A stretch of DNA of 64,000 nt, taken from assembly GCF_019243775.1 (NCBI RefSeq), contig NZ_CP069157.1, positions 496,001 through 560,000 of the forward strand. The letters are read 5' to 3'. The DNA comes from Morganella morganii. GTDB lineage: Bacteria > Pseudomonadota > Gammaproteobacteria > Enterobacterales > Enterobacteriaceae. The position numbers were made by a program, and so were the translations under genes. Under the pieces are notes generated by a model. The model ran no database searches. It saw only the letters and a list, made by a program, of their open reading frames with translations, and was not told where the DNA came from. Below are positions 1-7,350 of this stretch, piece after piece; the stretch's first letter is position 1, and the number at the start of each line of letters is the position of its first letter.

Positions 1-615
1 CTGAATGCATTATCCATGCACGTTTATATGGCGAAGCGGGCACTGGCGGCGGAAGGAAATACCAATGCCGTGAATGCCCTGAATAAATCCGCGCAGCTTA
101 TTACCCGGATGGACGGCATTATCCGCTCTCTGCGCCAGTTTGCCCGGCGGCGGGATGACGGCGCGACACTGCAGCCGATTGATTTGCATCAGAGCATTCA
201 GGATGCGTGGGATATCCTCGCATTACAGAACAAAATGCGCGATGTCACCCTGCACCAGCCGGACTTTCTGCCGCAGGTGCAGGGGGATGCTATCGGCATA
301 CAGCAGGTGCTAGTCAATATGCTCTCCAATGCACTGGATGCCTCACCGGCAGCAGCTGAAATTGTGATTGATTTTACAGAGTCCGCCGATGAGATTTCTC
401 TCTTTATCAGTGATAACGGCTGCGGCTGGCCGATGGCGCTGGCGGACTCACTGATGAAACCCTTCACCACCAGTAAAGAAATCGGCCTCGGGATCGGCCT
501 GTCTGTCAGCAGCTCCATTATGCAGCAGCTGGGCGGCAGCCTGCGGATCGCATCCACGCTGACCCGCCACGGATGTGTGATCCTGTGTTTTAAAAAGGTA
601 ACTGAATATGCTTGA
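1..615 (+). CDS. pgtB: Sensor histidine kinase, C-terminal part (PgtB-like), truncated by the window edge
   Basis: The frame is open from base 1, so this is the end of a longer membrane kinase whose sensor, membrane segments and phospho-accepting His lie outside the window. What remains is the end of the dimerisation helix and the ATPase domain: an N-box (NMLSNALDAS), a G1 box (ISDNGCGWP) and a G2-type loop (GLGIGLSVSSSI). The stop overlaps the start of the next gene by 8 bp, so the two are translationally coupled. The neighbour closely resembles Salmonella PgtA, which makes PgtB, the kinase controlling phosphoglycerate uptake, the best identification. The fragment alone would only support 'histidine kinase'. 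Confidence 0.8.
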   Translation: MNALSMHVYMAKRALAAEGNTNAVNALNKSAQLITRMDGIIRSLRQFARRRDDGATLQPIDLHQSIQDAWDILALQNKMRDVTLHQPDFLPQVQGDAIGIQQVLVNMLSNALDASPAAAEIVIDFTESADEISLFISDNGCGWPMALADSLMKPFTTSKEIGLGIGLSVSSSIMQQLGGSLRIASTLTRHGCVILCFKKVTEYA

Positions 616-1855
616 TGATAACTACGATATCTTATTAATAGATGATGATACGGATGTCCTGGAAGCTTACTGTATGCTGCTGGAGCAGGCCGGATATCGT
701 GTTTATGCCTGTCATGACCCGCTGGCGGCAAAAGAGCTGGTTCACCGCGACTGGTGCGGTATTGTGCTCAGTGATGTCTGTATGCCGGGGTGCTCAGGTA
801 TCGATCTGATGGCATTGTTCCTGGAAAAAGACAAATATCTGCCGGTGCTGCTGATCACCGGCCACGGTGATGTGCCGATGGCGGTGGAAGCCGTCAAACA
901 GGGGGCGTGGGATTTTCTGCAGAAACCGGTGGATCCGGAGCATCTGCTGACCCTGACAGAAAAAGCTCTGGCAGCCCGCAAACAGCGGGTAACCCAGCGC
1001 CGCTGGAGCTCAGAGCAGCTGACACTGAATCTTGCTGGTGAGAGTGAATGGACAGAGCACGTCCGCCAGCAGTTGCGCGGACTGGCGGAAACCCGTGCTG
1101 CGGTCTTTCTGCATGGTGAGCCGGGGAGCGGCCGCACCTATCTGGCGCGCTACCTGCATCAGATAAGCAGCAATAAATGCGGGCCGCTGGTCATCAAAAC
1201 CCTGCTCAGTGATGAGGAGATCCCGCTGGATGCCTGGCTGGATGAAGTGACGGACGGCACACTGGTGATCAAAAATATCGATCTGATGCCGCTCAGCCAG
1301 CAGCGCTGGCTGGTACAGCATATCCGTCAGGAGCAGCGGATATTCCGTCTGATCGGGATTGCCGACACGCCGCTGATTATGCTGACCAAACAGCAGAAGA
1401 TTATCGCTGAGCTCTATTACTGTTTCTCCATGACACAGATTGCCTGCCTGCCGTTGTCCCAGCGCAAAGCCGATATTGCACCGATATTCCGTTACTATCT
1501 GGAACAGGCCTGTTCCCGTCTGAATCATCCGCTGCCGAACCTTGCGGAGCCGCTGGTGAAAAAACTGACCCGCCGGCACTGGCCGGGCAATGTCAGTGAA
1601 CTGGCGAATGCGGCGGAGCTGTATGCGGTCGGGATTATGCCGATGGGCGATACCGCGAACCCGCTGCTGCCGTCCGTGGCACCGACTGCGCTGGACCAGC
1701 GGGTGGAGAGCTATGAGCGGCAGATTATCACCGAAGCCCTGAATATCCACCAGGGGCGAATTAACGATGTCTCAGAGTATCTGCAAATCCCGCGTAAAAA
1801 ACTCTATCTGCGGATGAAAAAGTACGGGCTGGACAAGCATCACTACCGTATATGA
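608..1855 (+). CDS. pgtA: Response regulator PgtA (NtrC-like, phosphoglycerate transport)
   Basis: The protein is 415 aa, the length I recall for Salmonella PgtA, and its sequence follows that protein closely by memory. The receiver domain (about 1-125) has the acidic pair DDD near the start, the phospho-acceptor Asp in LSDVCMPG and a conserved Lys in LQKPVD. The central AAA domain is degenerate: the Walker A is GEPGSGRT, with Arg for Lys, and no GAFTGA loop is visible, so ordinary sigma-54 activation is doubtful. The end is a Fis-type helix-turn-helix (ALNIHQGRINDVSEYLQIP). With the upstream kinase it should control phosphoglycerate uptake; no pgtP or pgtC lies in the window. Confidence 0.9.
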   Translation: MLDDNYDILLIDDDTDVLEAYCMLLEQAGYRVYACHDPLAAKELVHRDWCGIVLSDVCMPGCSGIDLMALFLEKDKYLPVLLITGHGDVPMAVEAVKQGAWDFLQKPVDPEHLLTLTEKALAARKQRVTQRRWSSEQLTLNLAGESEWTEHVRQQLRGLAETRAAVFLHGEPGSGRTYLARYLHQISSNKCGPLVIKTLLSDEEIPLDAWLDEVTDGTLVIKNIDLMPLSQQRWLVQHIRQEQRIFRLIGIADTPLIMLTKQQKIIAELYYCFSMTQIACLPLSQRKADIAPIFRYYLEQACSRLNHPLPNLAEPLVKKLTRRHWPGNVSELANAAELYAVGIMPMGDTANPLLPSVAPTALDQRVESYERQIITEALNIHQGRINDVSEYLQIPRKKLYLRMKKYGLDKHHYRI

Positions 1856-1884
1856 CATAAATTAATCTGATGGTTTTTACCCGT

Positions 1885-1917
1885 AAGCCGGTTTGTATAA
1901 AATAAACCGGCTTTTTT
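1885..1917 (+). terminator. Rho-independent terminator after pgtA
   Basis: A 10-bp stem (AAGCCGGTTT / AAACCGGCTT) is followed by a T-run, 29 bp after the pgtA stop. Confidence 0.85.
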
Positions 1918-2078
1918 ATTTGTTTTCATCCGGGTTTAATTTAAAATTTTTGAATGATTTATTCGTATTATTTTAACGATGACGTTAATAATCAAATATA
2001 ACGACTATCACCAATGTTAATATCAAAATTAGCGATTCGTGCGCTTTACCTTATTGCTGTTTAACAATAAATGCTTTG

Positions 2079-2100
2079 GTTTTGAAACTATTTGTCACAT
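2079..2100 (+). promoter_or_regulatory. Possible OmpR-type site in the 400-bp porin leader
   Basis: The AT-rich 1918-2255 region upstream of the porin contains TTGAAACTATTTGTCACAT, which resembles OmpR boxes upstream of ompF and ompC. I could not find a convincing sigma-70 pair or a micF-like RNA in this leader. The assignment rests on resemblance and on the neighbouring porin gene. Confidence 0.3.
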
Positions 2101-2255
2101 TATCCATGCAATAAGTGCTTTTTTTGACATATCTTGCTATTTAGCGTCAATCGGGGCTGAGATCGTGTTGTAATATGAACTTTCAGGGTGAATAATCTAC
2201 AAGGCTCTGTGTAAATAGGGTCAGAGAGTAGTGGTTAATATAATAGGAATATAAA

Positions 2256-3401
2256 ATGAAAAAGACATTATTAGCTGTATTAGTCCCGCTCGTTGCATTA
2301 AGCGGCGCTGCAAACGCGGCAGAGATTTATAACAAAGACGGTAATAAACTGGATCTGTACGGTAAAGTCGATGTTCGTCATTTATTCAGCGACAATGACC
2401 ACTATGGTGACAGCCAGAACGGTGATGACTCCCGTTTCCGTATCGGTATCAAAGGTGAAACCCAGATCACTGATCAATTAACCGGCTTTGGTCGTTTCGA
2501 AAACGAAATCAAAACCAACGGTACTGAAGGCGACAACAAAAACAAAGTTCGTTTAGCCTACGCTGGTCTGAAATTTGCTGAGTTCGGTTCACTGGACTAC
2601 GGCCGTAACTACGGTGTTATCTATGACACCAACGCATGGACCGATGTGCTGCCAATCTTCGGTAACGACACCATGACTCAGACCGACGTCTACATGACCG
2701 GTCGTGCTGCAAACCTGCTGACTTACCGTAACTCTGATTTCTTCGGTTACGTTGACGGCCTGAGCTTCGCATTACAGTATCAGGGCGCGAACGACGATAA
2801 CTCTATCTCAAGCCGTGGTACCAGCGATTTCCGTGACCCGACCAGCTATGATAACACTGCTAACGGCGACGGTTTCGGTTTCTCCACCGCGTATGACATC
2901 GGCTGGGGTGTGAGTGTTGGTGGTGCGTACTCAAGCTCCGCACGTCCTGACGGTCAGAAATACAACCAGGCAAGCGGCGCTCTGGGTGACCGTGCAGAAG
3001 CATGGAACTTCGGTGCTAAATACGACGCTAACAACCTGTACCTGGCAGCAGTTTACGGCGAAACCCGTAACATGACTCACTACGGTACTAACGACGACAA
3101 CCGTGGCTTAACTGCTAACAAAACTCAGAACATCGAGTTAGTGGCTCAGTATCAGTTCGATTTCGGTCTGCGTCCGTCCATCGCTTACCTGCAGTCTAAA
3201 GGTAAGAGCCTGAGCGGCGGTTACGGCGACGACCAGGACCTGGTTAAATATGTTGATTTAGGTGCGTACTACTACTTCAACAAAAACATGTCTGCTCTGA
3301 TCGACTACAAAATTAACCTGTTAGACGAAAACGACTTCACCCGTGGTTCCGGTATCAATACCGACAACGTACTGGGCTTAGGTTTAGTTTACCAGTTCTG
3401 A
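2256..3401 (+). CDS. OmpC/OmpF-family general porin
   Basis: A 381-aa outer-membrane trimeric porin for passive entry of small hydrophilic solutes. It starts with a clear signal peptide ([21 protein letters not shown], then [16 protein letters not shown], the usual mature start). Alternating beta-strand segments run through the body, the loop-3 region includes [10 protein letters not shown], and it ends with the C-terminal Phe of outer-membrane barrels (GLGLVYQF). An AGGAAT ribosome site precedes the ATG. Codon choice is strongly biased, as for a highly expressed gene. Which enteric porin it corresponds to cannot be settled from sequence alone, so no symbol is given. Confidence 0.93.
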   Translation: MKKTLLAVLVPLVALSGAANAAEIYNKDGNKLDLYGKVDVRHLFSDNDHYGDSQNGDDSRFRIGIKGETQITDQLTGFGRFENEIKTNGTEGDNKNKVRLAYAGLKFAEFGSLDYGRNYGVIYDTNAWTDVLPIFGNDTMTQTDVYMTGRAANLLTYRNSDFFGYVDGLSFALQYQGANDDNSISSRGTSDFRDPTSYDNTANGDGFGFSTAYDIGWGVSVGGAYSSSARPDGQKYNQASGALGDRAEAWNFGAKYDANNLYLAAVYGETRNMTHYGTNDDNRGLTANKTQNIELVAQYQFDFGLRPSIAYLQSKGKSLSGGYGDDQDLVKYVDLGAYYYFNKNMSALIDYKINLLDENDFTRGSGINTDNVLGLGLVYQF

Positions 3402-3424
3402 TTTAATTCAGAGAACGTATAATG

Positions 3425-3452
3425 AAAAAGGAGGCGAAAGCCTCCTTTTTTT
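3425..3452 (+). terminator. Porin terminator 1
   Basis: The stem AAAAAGGAGGC / GCCTCCTTTTT has a GAAA loop and a T-run, 24 bp after the porin stop. Confidence 0.9.
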
Positions 3453-3532
3453 ATATCTGAAAATCAGTGAAATAATCACTTTTGAAAACTTTTTAATCGT
3501 GTGAGTTATTATTCCACTTTTTTTCAGGCAGT

Positions 3533-3560
3533 AAAAAAGGAGGCGGTTGCCTCCTTTTTT
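3533..3560. terminator. Second terminator with the same stem
   Basis: AAAAAAGGAGGC - GGTT - GCCTCCTTTTTT repeats the stem of the preceding terminator about 100 bp further on, with a different loop. With A- and T-runs on both sides it could also stop transcription from the nucleoside hydrolase side. The remaining 3561-3827 stretch is AT-rich, and I see no gene in it. Confidence 0.75.
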
Positions 3561-3827
3561 GGCTTATTGCTTGTAATTTGAATCGACACAGACAAATCAC
3601 CAATAAGAATTTGTTCGAACGTTGTAATAATAGTTCATTTCAGAATAAAACATTTAACTATTGATGTGATTTTAGGGTTTCATTTATTAATTTTTTGCTT
3701 ATGATTAATTGATACATAATGTAAGTAAATATGAATAATATTTTTGATGATTTGCTCTGTAATGTCAGGCTGGTTACCGATCAGATTACTTTATGTATTG
3801 TGCCGGTGAACCGGCACATCAGAAGGG

Positions 3828-4778
3828 TTATGCAACCCGGACATCCCCGATCCGGCGCAGGGCATCCGTGACCAGATCCCAGAAGCGGGAGTGATCCAGT
3901 TTTACCGCCACCTGTGTCGGACAATCCGCCGGAGCCGGCGAACGGAAATCCGCAACGGTCATACCGAGAGTCAGTGTGCCGGTCAGCTCCACGTCCAGCG
4001 GTACTTTGCGGGTGGTCATCACGGACGGATCGATCACATACGCGACCGCGCAGGGGTCATGTACCGGCGGGTAATCAAATCCCTGGGCGCTTTTGTACAT
4101 GGTGCCGAAAAATTCCAGCAGTTCGAGCACAAACTGTGCCGGTGCTGTGCCGACTGCCGCAATTTTGCTGACAACCTCCGGGGTTGCCAGCGCCTGGTGT
4201 GTCAGATCCAGCCTCACCATGGTGAGCGGCCAGCCCGCATTAAACACAATATGTGCCGCTTCGGGATCAATTTTGATATTGAATTCCGCAACCGCACTCC
4301 AGTTGCCGGTGTGATAGCCGCCGCCCATCAGCACCACCTCTTTGACCCGGTCAATAATACGCGGCTCCAGCCGGGCGGCCAGCGCGATATTGGTCAGTCC
4401 GGCTGTCGGTACCAGGGTAATGGTTTTCGGCGGATGTGCCATGATGGTATCAATGATCAGCTGCACTGCATGGCGCGAATCTAATGTCAGCACCGGCTCC
4501 GGCAATACCGGTCCGTCGAGGCCGGAATCGCCGTGAATATCCGGCGCGGTTTCAATCTCGCGGATCAGCGGGCGCGGGCAGCCCGCCGCAAAAGGAATAC
4601 CGGTAATACCGGCAATACGGGCAACCGCCAGCGCATTGCGTGTCACTTTCTCCAGTGTCTGGTTACCGACCACTGTGGTGACCGCCAGCAGATCAATCTG
4701 CGGATTACCGTAAGCAAGTAATAGTGCGATGGCATCATCATGGCCGGGATCGCAGTCAAGAATGATTTTTTTCTTCAC
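3828..4778 (-). CDS. Ribonucleoside hydrolase (IUNH family)
   Basis: A 316-aa enzyme of the inosine-uridine-preferring nucleoside hydrolase family, cleaving the N-glycosidic bond of ribonucleosides to base plus ribose for salvage. The calcium-binding DCDPGHDDA motif is at residues 8-16. NIHGD-type (DIHGDSGLDGP), EFNIKIDPEAA and HDPCA motifs follow, as in the E. coli Rih proteins. It resembles RihA and RihB about equally, so no symbol is assigned. There is no signal peptide, so it is cytoplasmic. It is a single gene facing the porin, and no transporter gene accompanies it here. Confidence 0.88.
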   Translation of the reverse strand: MKKKIILDCDPGHDDAIALLLAYGNPQIDLLAVTTVVGNQTLEKVTRNALAVARIAGITGIPFAAGCPRPLIREIETAPDIHGDSGLDGPVLPEPVLTLDSRHAVQLIIDTIMAHPPKTITLVPTAGLTNIALAARLEPRIIDRVKEVVLMGGGYHTGNWSAVAEFNIKIDPEAAHIVFNAGWPLTMVRLDLTHQALATPEVVSKIAAVGTAPAQFVLELLEFFGTMYKSAQGFDYPPVHDPCAVAYVIDPSVMTTRKVPLDVELTGTLTLGMTVADFRSPAPADCPTQVAVKLDHSRFWDLVTDALRRIGDVRVA

Positions 4779-4957
4779 ATATTCCTCTTTATCTGTCCGT
4801 TTACATTCACCGCTATGTTACATACTCTGCGCCCGGAAAAATAATAAGCCGCCCGAAAATCTGAGCGGTGCCCGGGTAATCACAGGAATAACACAATAAC
4901 GGCGGAGAATAATGCCTGTTTACGGGAACAGAGAAAGTTCAGAGACAGGTGGCCGGA

Positions 4958-5521
4958 TTATCCGCGGAGAGGATCCCAGATTTGCTGAAAACGTTTGGAA
5001 TTACTGGCGGTATAAATAACGGTATGGGAAATATTCCGGTGTCCCAGATAATCCTGAATCAGACGGGTATCACGGCCGAGATCCGCAAGGGAATAGCCGC
5101 AGGCATGGCGCAGCATATGCGGATGTGGTGCCACGGATATATTGGCAGCCCTGCCGTACTGTTTTAATAAGGTATGAACCTGCTGACGGGAAATAGCCCC
5201 GCTTTTCTGCGATAAAAATACCCATTCCAAATCCCGGTTACGCCAGGTATTTCTTATATTCAGCCACGACACCAGCGCATTATATTCAATATCAATAAGC
5301 GGTTGTGTGGTGGAAAGCCCGCCTTTCAGACGCCGGACATAAATAAGGCGGCTGTCCAGATCAATATCAGAAAGTGACAGATGACATAATTCACTGACGC
5401 GGAAACCGTGCAGATAGCACATTAAAATCATGCAGTAATTCCGTTCGGCATACCGGCTTTTCCGGGCTTCTTTCAGGATGGCGTCAACTTCATAACGGGT
5501 CAGAAACTTACGTTTGTCCAT
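4958..5521 (-). CDS. mrpI: Fimbrial switch recombinase 1 (FimB/FimE/MrpI type)
   Basis: A 187-aa tyrosine recombinase of the small fimbrial-invertase group, made of the catalytic domain with almost no arm-binding domain. The catalytic set is visible: Arg in HGFRVSEL (about 41), Lys in RRLKGG (about 66), HMLRH, GHRN and the nucleophile Tyr in HTVIYTASN. It is transcribed away from fimbrial operon 1 and lies next to a 296-bp element bounded by inverted repeats, the same arrangement as mrpI-mrpA in Proteus mirabilis. Its expected role is to flip that element and so turn the operon on or off. Confidence 0.92.
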   Translation of the reverse strand: MDKRKFLTRYEVDAILKEARKSRYAERNYCMILMCYLHGFRVSELCHLSLSDIDLDSRLIYVRRLKGGLSTTQPLIDIEYNALVSWLNIRNTWRNRDLEWVFLSQKSGAISRQQVHTLLKQYGRAANISVAPHPHMLRHACGYSLADLGRDTRLIQDYLGHRNISHTVIYTASNSKRFQQIWDPLRG

Positions 5522-5744
5522 GATTTATTCCTGTTTATTGTCCGATAAGTTCATAAAAACCAGAGATATCACTATAGCAAGTAATAAAAATGAATAAAGA
5601 CAACGGACAGGAAAGAAAGTACTACAAAGTGTTTACGTATTGACAATATATTCATAAAAACCAATCAGCAATTGGCTTTTTTTAATCTGAGACAGATCAA
5701 TTTAAGGCCATTGTACAGAGGTAAATATTCTTAATTTTAAAAAA

Positions 5745-6040
5745 GACAAAATACATCAAATTGTTTGTAATTATCACTAAAGGTTTTCCCTTAGTCAAAT
5801 ATTGATGTGTCAGCCAAATTAGCAACACATAACTCATTAATTTTTAAAAGGTTAATATTTTCTTCTGCCGGGCAGAGGCTGCCTGCTTCACCGCTGTCAT
5901 TATTTTTGACAGTGCTTAAAAACAGAGAGGGGTAGAAACGCGATATTAACCTGTTTTGCGTGATAAAAAAGAACAGCTTTCTTAATTTTTATTCGATAAC
6001 AGCCATTCATTCTTAACGGGACATTTTGATGTATTTTGTC
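5745..6040. repeat. Invertible promoter element (fimbrial switch 1)
   Basis: Left repeat 5745-5764 and right repeat 6021-6040 are inverted copies matching at 19 of 20 positions, with a 16-bp perfect core (GACAAAATACATCAAA and its complement). They enclose an AT-rich segment between a FimB/E-type recombinase gene and a major fimbrial subunit gene. The size and position match known fim and mrp switches. The segments on either side (5522-5744 and 6041-6174) contain no gene that I can see. Confidence 0.88.
5770..5798 (-). promoter_or_regulatory. Sigma-70 promoter inside switch 1, pointing away from mrpA
   Basis: On the minus strand, TTGACT (5793-5798) and GATAAT (5770-5775) are separated by exactly 17 bp, each one base from consensus. 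It sits just inside the left repeat and reads leftward, toward the recombinase. Inversion would place it next to the right repeat reading into mrpA. As assembled, operon 1 would therefore be OFF. I found no comparable rightward promoter near the right repeat. Confidence 0.7.
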
Positions 6041-6174
6041 CCGTTTTTTCATATATCCGGATAACGGAACAGACATATTCATCAAATAACGATAACGCCG
6101 CGCGGTTTCATATTTCCGCGTGTGACCGCGTTATTTTTAATATCAAAAAAGCAGAACGTAATATAGGAAATAAC

Positions 6175-6702
6175 ATGACTTTGAATAAATTAGCATTAGT
6201 GCTGGGCTTTGGTATGTCTGTGGTTGCAGGTGCGGCATCTGCTGCTGATCAGGGACACGGTACTGTTAAATTCACCGGTTCAATTATTGACGCGCCTTGC
6301 TCTATTACGCCTGATACCGAAAACCAGACTGTTCCGTTAGGCCAGATCTCCACTGCCGCACTGAAAGACGGCGGCCGCAGTAATTCCCGTGATTTTAAAA
6401 TCGCATTAGAGAATTGCACCACAGAAACCTACAAAACGGTACAGACCACTTTCACCGGTTCTGAGGCGGCTGATATTCTGGCCGGTTCCCTGGGTATTGA
6501 GGGGATTGCCAAAAACGCGGCGGTTGTTATTACTGATGCGGGCGGCAAACAGATCAAATTAGGCACACCAAGCGCGGCGCAGGCTCTGCGTGACGGTAAT
6601 AACGACCTGAACTTCGCAGCGTATTTACAGGGTTCTGCTGCTGAAGCCGCTGTTCCGGGTGACTTCACCGCTATCGCAACATTCGCACTGACTTATCAGT
6701 AA
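6175..6702 (+). CDS. mrpA: Major fimbrial subunit MrpA (operon 1)
   Basis: A 175-aa pilin whose length equals that of P. mirabilis MrpA as I remember it. Signal peptide: MTLNKLALVLGFGMSVVAGAASA, then ADQGHGTVKFTG. The pilin fold shows the paired cysteines (IIDAPCSI and ALENCTT), the alternating hydrophobic C-terminal strand (AIATFALTYQ) used for donor-strand exchange, and the penultimate Tyr. A TATAGGAAATAAC ribosome site precedes the start. It is the first gene downstream of switch 1, so its expression depends on the orientation of that element. Confidence 0.9.
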   Translation: MTLNKLALVLGFGMSVVAGAASAADQGHGTVKFTGSIIDAPCSITPDTENQTVPLGQISTAALKDGGRSNSRDFKIALENCTTETYKTVQTTFTGSEAADILAGSLGIEGIAKNAAVVITDAGGKQIKLGTPSAAQALRDGNNDLNFAAYLQGSAAEAAVPGDFTAIATFALTYQ

Positions 6703-6709
6703 TTAATGC

Positions 6710-6737
6710 CGGTACGGCTCAGGGATGAACCGTGCCG
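6710..6737 (+). promoter_or_regulatory. Intercistronic hairpin between mrpA and mrpB
   Basis: CGGTACGG pairs with CCGTGCCG (one G-U pair) 8 bp after the mrpA stop, followed by CTTTT. It is probably an RNA stabiliser or partial attenuator that keeps the major subunit message above the rest of the operon. A perfect 24-bp palindrome holds the same place in operon 2. Confidence 0.55.
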
Positions 6738-6771
6738 CTTTTCAGTTGCGTGCGTTCAGCGGAGGCAGGAA

Positions 6772-7329
6772 ATGGTGAGCAGAATCATCCCTCAGGGAGT
6801 GCTGATAACAATAGTGTGTTTTTCCTCTTATACAGCGGCAGGTGAAACGAAACAGGATGCAAAAACCAGTCTGCGTTTCGGTGCGGTACAGATGCAGGGC
6901 ACGATCCTCGAGCCGGTCTGCACTATTTCCACCGCCAGCCGTGAGCAGGCCGTGGCGCTGACCGATGTTTCTGTTCCGCAGTTGCGTGATGAAGGGCAGG
7001 GACCCGCAGACTACTTCTGGATCAGGCTGGCGGAATGCACCGTGCAGCCGGTGAAAGGCGGTGCGGCGGATAATCTCCGTTTCCGGGTCACGTTTGAGGG
7101 GGCTGAACAGGACGGACGTTTTCAGCTGACCGGCTCCGGCAAAGGGGCTTCCTTATCGATTTCAGACCGCAACGGGAATGAGGCGGTTCCCGGCAAACCC
7201 TTACCGCCCGCAGATATTGATCTCAATAATATGGCGCTGCGATATCAGGCGCGTCTCGTGAAAAACAGTGATGAACTTCAGTCCGGTTATTACCGGGCAA
7301 CAGTGGGTTTCAAGCTGGAATATTATTAA
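6772..7329 (+). CDS. mrpB: Minor fimbrial subunit / anchor, MrpB-like (operon 1)
   Basis: A 185-aa pilin-like protein. The ATG at 6772 is chosen because GGAGG lies 7 bp upstream and it yields a signal peptide (MVSRIIPQGVLITIVCFSSYTAAG); an in-frame ATG at 6706 would add an unlikely leader. Cysteines in EPVCTIS and LAECTVQ and a C-terminal beta-strand ending KLEYY mark a pilin subunit. In the MR/P system MrpB is described as terminating or anchoring the fibre; that role is inferred from gene order. Confidence 0.82.
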   Translation: MVSRIIPQGVLITIVCFSSYTAAGETKQDAKTSLRFGAVQMQGTILEPVCTISTASREQAVALTDVSVPQLRDEGQGPADYFWIRLAECTVQPVKGGAADNLRFRVTFEGAEQDGRFQLTGSGKGASLSISDRNGNEAVPGKPLPPADIDLNNMALRYQARLVKNSDELQSGYYRATVGFKLEYY

Positions 7330-7350
7330 ACCGAGCTGACTGGATCCATT

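Noticed and set aside
1918..2255. micF-like antisense RNA upstream of the porin
   Set aside because: I found no segment complementary to the porin ribosome site and no terminator in the divergent direction.
5900..6085. 61-codon minus-strand frame within switch 1
   Set aside because: It crosses the right inverted repeat and would be disrupted by each inversion; no ribosome site or motif.
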